NCBI GenBank assembly: GCA_002420105.1
Contig: DIHJ01000089.1
Coordinates: 23,592-68,549 of the forward strand
Direction of reading: 5' to 3'
DNA from: Nitrospira sp. UBA5699
GTDB taxonomy: Bacteria; Nitrospirota; Nitrospiria; Nitrospirales; Nitrospiraceae
DNA length: 44,958 bases
Shown one piece after another: positions 40,516 through 44,958 of the stretch (its first letter is position 1; every line of letters starts with the position of its first letter). The notes under the pieces were generated by a model. The model saw only the letters and a program-made list of their open reading frames with translations, was not told the DNA's origin and searched no databases. The translations under genes were made by a program, and so were the position numbers.

Positions 40516-43500
40516 TTACGATTTCGCTGTTGTGTTGGTATCACAGACTCCCAGGCTTTGCAAGGTTGCGGTGAGTTCCGGAAAGATGGAAGGCCAGTCC
40601 TGATGCGGCATTTGGAGTTCGAACGACAGGGGCGAGAGAAACCGGATCCGCCGTTTGTACCGATCCATCAGCTGCTGGATGGCCGTCGAAGCCACCGGGC
40701 TCTTGGCATCCAGGGTCACGACGACGGAATCGGTCTTGAGTTCGATCGACGCCAGCCGCAGCGCCCTGGCCTGCATGCGCACTTGCATCACCTCAAACAG
40801 GCGCTCGACGGGGTCGGGCGGCTGCCCGTACCGGTCCCGCAGTTCCCCGTGCAGCAGGGCGAGGTCGCCCACCTGCGTGCAGGACGACAGCCGTTTGTAA
40901 AAAGACAGGCGTTGATGAGGATCCGCCACGTACTCCTCAGGGATGAACGCGGATACGTTCAGGCGCAGAGTCGGATCCGGTTCCTCCTCCACGATCTGTC
41001 CCTTCAAGCGGTGAACGGCCTGTTCCACCATCTGCATGTAGAGGTCGAGGCCGATGGCGGCGATATGACCGGACTGCTGTTTGCCCAGCAGATTGCCCGC
41101 CCCCCTGATCTCCAGATCGGCCGCGGCGATGCGGAAACCCGATCCCAGCTCCGTAAATTGCTGGATGGCGGTCAGGCGTTTCTGCGCATCCTCCGTCAGC
41201 TTGCCCTCATCCGGTACGAGGAAGTAGGCATAGGCCTGATCGCCGCTGCGCCCGACGCGTCCCCGCAGTTGATAGAGCTGCGCGAGGCCGAACATGTCGG
41301 CCCGGTTCACGATGATCGTGTTGGCGTGGGGCACGTCGATGCCCGACTGGATGATGGCGGAGGCGATCAGCACGTCGGCCTCGCGATGGAAGAACTTCAT
41401 CATGACGGCTTCCAGCGGTTTGGCGTCCATCTGTCCGTGGGCCATGACGATGCGGGCCTCCGGCACGATCTGTTGCAGCCAGGCGCCGGTCCGCTCCATC
41501 GTTTCGACGCGGTTGTGGACGAAGTAGACCTGTCCGCCCCGTCCCAACTCGCGCAGGATGGCTTCGCGGATCAGTTTGTCGCTGGAGCGGACGACCTGCG
41601 TGCGGATCGACAGCCGGCCCGCCGGCGGAGTCTCGATGATCGACAGGTCGCGCACGCTGGCCATGGCCATCTGCAACGTCCGTGGAATCGGCGTGGCCGT
41701 GAGGGTCAACACATCGACCTGCGTGCGCAGTTCTTTGAGCCGCTCCTTGTGTTTGACGCCGAACCACTGCTCCTCGTCGATGATCACGAGCCCGAGATTG
41801 CGGAACACCACGTCTTTCTGGAGCAGGCGATGGGTTCCGATCACCACGTCGACCGTTCCCGCCGCAACGTCCTTCAAAATGGCCTTGGCCTCCTTGGGGG
41901 ACTGAAAGCGGGACAGCAGCGCCACGCGCGTCGGGAACGGCGCAAAGCGCTCGGCAAAATTGTCGTAATGCTGGTGGGCCAGGAGGGTGGTCGGAACGAG
42001 CACGGCCACCTGCCGGTTGTCCTCCACCGCCTTGAACGCCGCCCGCATCGCCACTTCCGTCTTGCCGTACCCCACGTCGCCGCACACCAGGCGGTCCATC
42101 GGCTTGCTGGATTCCATATCGCGGGTGATGTCCTCGATGGCTTTGAGCTGGTCCGGCGTTTCCTCGTACTCGAATGCGGCTTCGAATTCGTGATACAGCG
42201 TGCTGTCGAATCCGTACGCATGGCGTTCGGCCAGTTCGCGGTTGGCGTAGAGATCGATCAGCTCCTGCGCCATCTCCTCGATGTCTTTCTTCACACGGGC
42301 GGTCGTCTTGGCCCAACCGGTGCCGCCCAGGCGGTCCAGGCGCGGGACGTGCCCCTCCGCGCCGCTATAGCGTTGAACCTGGTTGAGCCGGTCCAGCGGC
42401 ACATAGAGCGTGTCCCCGCCGGCGAACTCCAGAATCAGGTAGTCGCTGTCGAAATCCTGAACCGACAGCCGCTTGAGTCCGCGATACTTGGCGATGCCGT
42501 GCTGAACGTGGACGACGTAGTCGCCTACGTTCAGGTCTTCGAGCGAGGACAGGAACGTCGCGGCTTTGCTTTTCGCCTGCGGCTTATGACGGGCGCCTTT
42601 GGCGAACAGCTCTTCCTCCGTCAGCACCGCCAGCCGCAATTCGGACGAGAGGAACCCGGCGGAGAGATCCCCGTGCAGCACATAGAAGGGGGCGCGCGCG
42701 CCGCCGGACGATGCCCAGCTCGCGGCCGTCCATTCGACGGCGGGGGCATCGTGCTCGCGCAGGAGCGCCAGGAGGCGATCGACCTGGCCCCGGCTTCGCG
42801 CCACGAGGACGACCCGGCATTCGTCTCGGAGACGCTCGAGGATCGAGAGGGTCTGGCTGAACGGCGTGCCGCGCGCGCCGAGCCCCGCACTGCCCGGGAT
42901 TTGCGCGGGGAACGACAGCACCGGCTCCCAGGACGCGTCGGATTCGGCCAGCGGTTCCAGCGCCAGCCGGGACCATCCCGTCGTCCGGTCCATCAGCTCC
43001 TGCCAGGTGAGAAACAGCCGTTCGGGCGAGGGGTAGGGGCCCGCGTCCTCTTTATCGCTGTGGCGCAGATATCCGTCGTCGATCTTCTCCCACAAGTCGG
43101 TGCAGGCACGGCTCAGTGCGGCCGGCTGGTCCAGCACCAGCAACGGGCGGGACGCGAAATACTCGAGCAGGTTCTGCATCTGCCGGTAGAGGTCCGGCGC
43201 GCGCCATTCGGCATCGGGCGCGATCGGCGCGAGGGCGTCCGGCGCCTCTTCCGGCCTGAGATACTCGCGCGCCGGCAGGACCACGGCGCGATCCATCTTG
43301 GCGGTCGATTTCTGCGTGGCGGGATCGAAGAGGCGGAGCGAATCGACGGTTTCACCGAGGAATTCCACGCGAAGCGGTTCGGCATAGGCGGTGGAGAAAA
43401 TATCGACGATGCCGCCGCGAATGCTGAATTCTCCGGGAATTTCGACGACGGAGACCCGGCGATACCCCAGCCGCAGCAGTCCGGCCGTCAGTACCTCCCG

Positions 43501-43977
43501 CTCGACGCCGCCGCCGACCTTGAACTGCAGGAGCGTGCGCAGGAACGCCTCGACCGGCATGAGCCGTTGCATCACGGCGTCGATCGAGGTGACCACCTTC
43601 GCGGCCGGAACCGTCCGGATCTGATGGAGCGCGTTCATGCGGCGGGCGACGAGGCCGACATGCGGCGCGGTCGATTCGTAGGGGAGGGTCTCCCAGCGGG
43701 GAAACAGCGCCAGCGACGCCACGGGAAGGCCCATGAGGCCGTGGAAAAACCGGAGGTCGTCGAAGAGCCGCTCGGCGGCCTCATCCGATCGCGTGACGAT
43801 CAGCCAGGGACGCGCGCCGAGGGCGCCCGTGTGCGGGTGCAGCAGCTGCGTGAGCGCGAATCCGGCCGTAGAGCCGTGCAGGCCGGTGAGGCAGGGCCGT
43901 GCCCCTTCGCAGGCCAGCGCGGCGGCGATCGACGCACAGCATGGGGTTGTTGAGGAAGGAAGCGACGTGTTCGGCAC
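40516..43977 (-). CDS. mfd: Transcription-repair coupling factor Mfd
   Basis: 1153 residues from GTG 43977, three bases after the rfaE2 stop. The UvrB-homology region is at about 30-300 (WETLPYES, PGEFSIRGGIVDIF). The RNA-polymerase-interaction domain contains GDYVVHVQHGIAKYRGL near 485. The ATPase follows with CGDVGYGKTEVAMRAAF, DEEQWFGVKHK, TATPIPRTL, QLRGRVGRS and the RecG-like TRG motif region. A TRCF domain closes the protein. It removes stalled polymerase and recruits UvrA. The Walker B segment has Trp where Arg is common. Confidence 0.97.
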   Translation of the reverse strand: MPNTSLPSSTTPCCASIAAALACEGARPCLTGLHGSTAGFALTQLLHPHTGALGARPWLIVTRSDEAAERLFDDLRFFHGLMGLPVASLALFPRWETLPYESTAPHVGLVARRMNALHQIRTVPAAKVVTSIDAVMQRLMPVEAFLRTLLQFKVGGGVEREVLTAGLLRLGYRRVSVVEIPGEFSIRGGIVDIFSTAYAEPLRVEFLGETVDSLRLFDPATQKSTAKMDRAVVLPAREYLRPEEAPDALAPIAPDAEWRAPDLYRQMQNLLEYFASRPLLVLDQPAALSRACTDLWEKIDDGYLRHSDKEDAGPYPSPERLFLTWQELMDRTTGWSRLALEPLAESDASWEPVLSFPAQIPGSAGLGARGTPFSQTLSILERLRDECRVVLVARSRGQVDRLLALLREHDAPAVEWTAASWASSGGARAPFYVLHGDLSAGFLSSELRLAVLTEEELFAKGARHKPQAKSKAATFLSSLEDLNVGDYVVHVQHGIAKYRGLKRLSVQDFDSDYLILEFAGGDTLYVPLDRLNQVQRYSGAEGHVPRLDRLGGTGWAKTTARVKKDIEEMAQELIDLYANRELAERHAYGFDSTLYHEFEAAFEYEETPDQLKAIEDITRDMESSKPMDRLVCGDVGYGKTEVAMRAAFKAVEDNRQVAVLVPTTLLAHQHYDNFAERFAPFPTRVALLSRFQSPKEAKAILKDVAAGTVDVVIGTHRLLQKDVVFRNLGLVIIDEEQWFGVKHKERLKELRTQVDVLTLTATPIPRTLQMAMASVRDLSIIETPPAGRLSIRTQVVRSSDKLIREAILRELGRGGQVYFVHNRVETMERTGAWLQQIVPEARIVMAHGQMDAKPLEAVMMKFFHREADVLIASAIIQSGIDVPHANTIIVNRADMFGLAQLYQLRGRVGRSGDQAYAYFLVPDEGKLTEDAQKRLTAIQQFTELGSGFRIAAADLEIRGAGNLLGKQQSGHIAAIGLDLYMQMVEQAVHRLKGQIVEEEPDPTLRLNVSAFIPEEYVADPHQRLSFYKRLSSCTQVGDLALLHGELRDRYGQPPDPVERLFEVMQVRMQARALRLASIELKTDSVVVTLDAKSPVASTAIQQLMDRYKRRIRFLSPLSFELQMPHQDWPSIFPELTATLQSLGVCDTNTTAKS

Positions 43978-43980
43978 TGC

Positions 43981-44463
43981 TTATACGGACTGTGATCGGA
44001 TACGTTGGATCAGCGCGGTCGTCGACATCCCGGGAACCAGCGGAATGGTCCGGACCGTGCCCCCGCGGCGTTCGACGACGTCCCGGCCGACGATGCGATC
44101 GATCGGCCAGTCTCCGCCTTTCACCAGCACGTCCGGCTGCAGCGCCGTGATGAGGGGCAACGGATCCGGTTCCGCGAAGATGACGACATAGTCCACGCAG
44201 CCCAACGCCGCGAGCACTTCGGCCCGCTGGGCTTCGCTTACGATCGGACGATCCGGCGCTTTGTTCAAACTTCTGACGGACGCATCGCTGTTGACTCCCA
44301 CGACGAGAAGATCGCCGAGCTGCTTCGCGGCCTGCAGGTAGCGCGTGTGCCCCACGTGCATCAGGTCGAAACAGCCGTTGGTGAAGACGATCCGCTTGTG
44401 TTGGGCGCGCGCCCGTTCGAGGATCGGAACGAGTTGCGCGCCGGTCAGGACTTTTTCGTGCAT
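43981..44463 (-). CDS. rfaE2: D-glycero-beta-D-manno-heptose 1-phosphate adenylyltransferase
   Basis: 160 residues from ATG 44463, with GATGGGAG upstream. It is a nucleotidyltransferase with FTNGCFDLMHVGHTRYL (HxGH) near 30-46, VGVNSDASVRSLNK and a C-terminal KGGDWPIDRIVGRD region. It activates heptose-1-phosphate for the LPS inner core. It corresponds to the C-terminal half of E. coli HldE; the kinase half is not in this window. It is 44 bases after dinB and three before mfd. Confidence 0.93.
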   Translation of the reverse strand: MHEKVLTGAQLVPILERARAQHKRIVFTNGCFDLMHVGHTRYLQAAKQLGDLLVVGVNSDASVRSLNKAPDRPIVSEAQRAEVLAALGCVDYVVIFAEPDPLPLITALQPDVLVKGGDWPIDRIVGRDVVERRGGTVRTIPLVPGMSTTALIQRIRSQSV

Positions 44464-44507
44464 GCTCCCATCATACAGACCGCACGGCTGGATGGAAAGA
44501 GACGGAA

Positions 44508-44958
44508 TCAGTCGATGTCCTTGGGAGCCACCCCGCCCAATCCGATGATGCCCGGCCCATGCCGTGCGACCAGGGCATCCAGCGCCGCGATCGCCGTGCT
44601 CCGGCGGCGGTCGAACAGGCCGGGAGGAGCCGGTGTCAGCGAAGAGAGCGCAAGACCGGCGAGGCGATACTTGGTGCCCGGTTTGAGCAGATCGGACAGG
44701 GCCGCTCTGATCGTCGGCCACATCGCGGGATCGTAGTCGAGCGGGCGGGGAAAGGGCCGCTGTCTGGTCGTGATGACGAACCGGGCGTCTTTGAGTTTCA
44801 CCGTGCAGCTGGCCGCCGCGAGTCCTTCCTGTCTGAGATCGCGGGCCAACGCACGGAGGAAGCCCCGCACGACCTGTTCCAGAAATGCGCGGTCGTCCGT
44901 GTCGTGGTCGAAGGTGGTCTCGTGGCTGGAGCTTTTCGACTCGCGGGCGGCGATGACC
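44508..44958 (-). CDS. dinB: DNA polymerase IV (DinB), C-terminal part, cut by window edge
   Basis: The frame is open to the right edge, so only about the last 150 residues are present. They read as the little-finger domain of Y-family polymerases: a KSSSHETTFDHDT-type segment at the start, then VKLKDARFVITTRQRPF and KYRLAGLALSSL, ending in a short helix with GPGIIGLGG. The palm and fingers lie beyond the edge. The enzyme does translesion synthesis. It begins a minus-strand run continued by rfaE2 and mfd, a repair-rich neighbourhood. Confidence 0.88.
   Translation of the reverse strand, partial: VIAARESKSSSHETTFDHDTDDRAFLEQVVRGFLRALARDLRQEGLAAASCTVKLKDARFVITTRQRPFPRPLDYDPAMWPTIRAALSDLLKPGTKYRLAGLALSSLTPAPPGLFDRRRSTAIAALDALVARHGPGIIGLGGVAPKDID

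Noticed and set aside
40489..43953. 1154-codon open frame on plus, antisense to mfd
   Set aside because: Mirror of a strongly conserved gene; the translation has no motifs and is His/Arg/Gly-rich, as expected from high GC at third positions.

Overview
The window is a GC-rich, gene-dense bacterial chromosome segment, most likely from a Nitrospira-type member of the Nitrospirota. That placement rests on overall resemblance: many PAS, REC, PilZ and GGDEF proteins, a cytochrome-b558-type succinate dehydrogenase in the order C-A-B, and a mfd gene followed by two parvulin-type isomerases. No 16S rRNA or other marker is present, so the genus is an inference. I see no tRNA, rRNA, CRISPR array, insertion sequence or prophage.

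Layout. (1) 1-6577: the end of a flavin disulfide reductase, a TPR protein, two small envelope proteins and an MscS channel in one run; then a secreted Lys/Met/Glu repeat protein, exonuclease III, a 56-residue zinc-ribbon protein and a YhiN-type flavoprotein. (2) 6578-11862: a 520-base stretch without a convincing gene, then a six-PAS histidine kinase and its NarL-type regulator. The motif GTCCTACAG lies once upstream and twice downstream of this pair. (3) 11863-27409: a signalling and envelope block. It holds a PilZ-TM-Cache protein, a diguanylate cyclase, a CheY-like regulator, a PilZ protein, a beta-helix lipoprotein, a GGDEF*-EAL phosphodiesterase, a hybrid kinase (Cache-PAS-HK-REC-REC-HPt), a second CheY-like regulator, a processive family 2 glycosyltransferase and a TPR-YaiO outer-membrane barrel. 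A convergent regulator plus membrane HEAT-repeat pair closes it. (4) 27681-31836: sdhCAB and a zinc-ribbon PilZ protein. (5) 31897-37014: a small hypothetical gene, murJ-ogt-dtd, then a hypothetical, a Thr-type asparaginase and a VOC protein. (6) 37067-44958: mtgA and ysxC diverge; a minus-strand run carries dinB (cut by the edge), rfaE2, mfd and two parvulins.

How the parts fit. The central block reads as a c-di-GMP-controlled polysaccharide synthesis and export module. The cyclase and phosphodiesterase set the messenger, PilZ proteins read it, the glycosyltransferase makes a polymer at the inner membrane, and the TPR-barrel and beta-helix lipoprotein handle it in the periplasm and outer membrane. 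The glycosyltransferase has no PilZ domain, so control would be in trans. The PilZ-Cache protein and the hybrid kinase carry the same type of periplasmic sensor domain, which suggests that one external signal feeds both the c-di-GMP arm and the phosphorelay arm. This is the most interesting candidate system in the window; the polymer and the signal cannot be read from sequence.

Promoter-like signals fall into two groups: extended -10 sites of the form TGCTAT or TGCTAA, and sites with TAGAAT 6 to 8 bases before an ATG, which would give leaderless messages. These are readings by eye.
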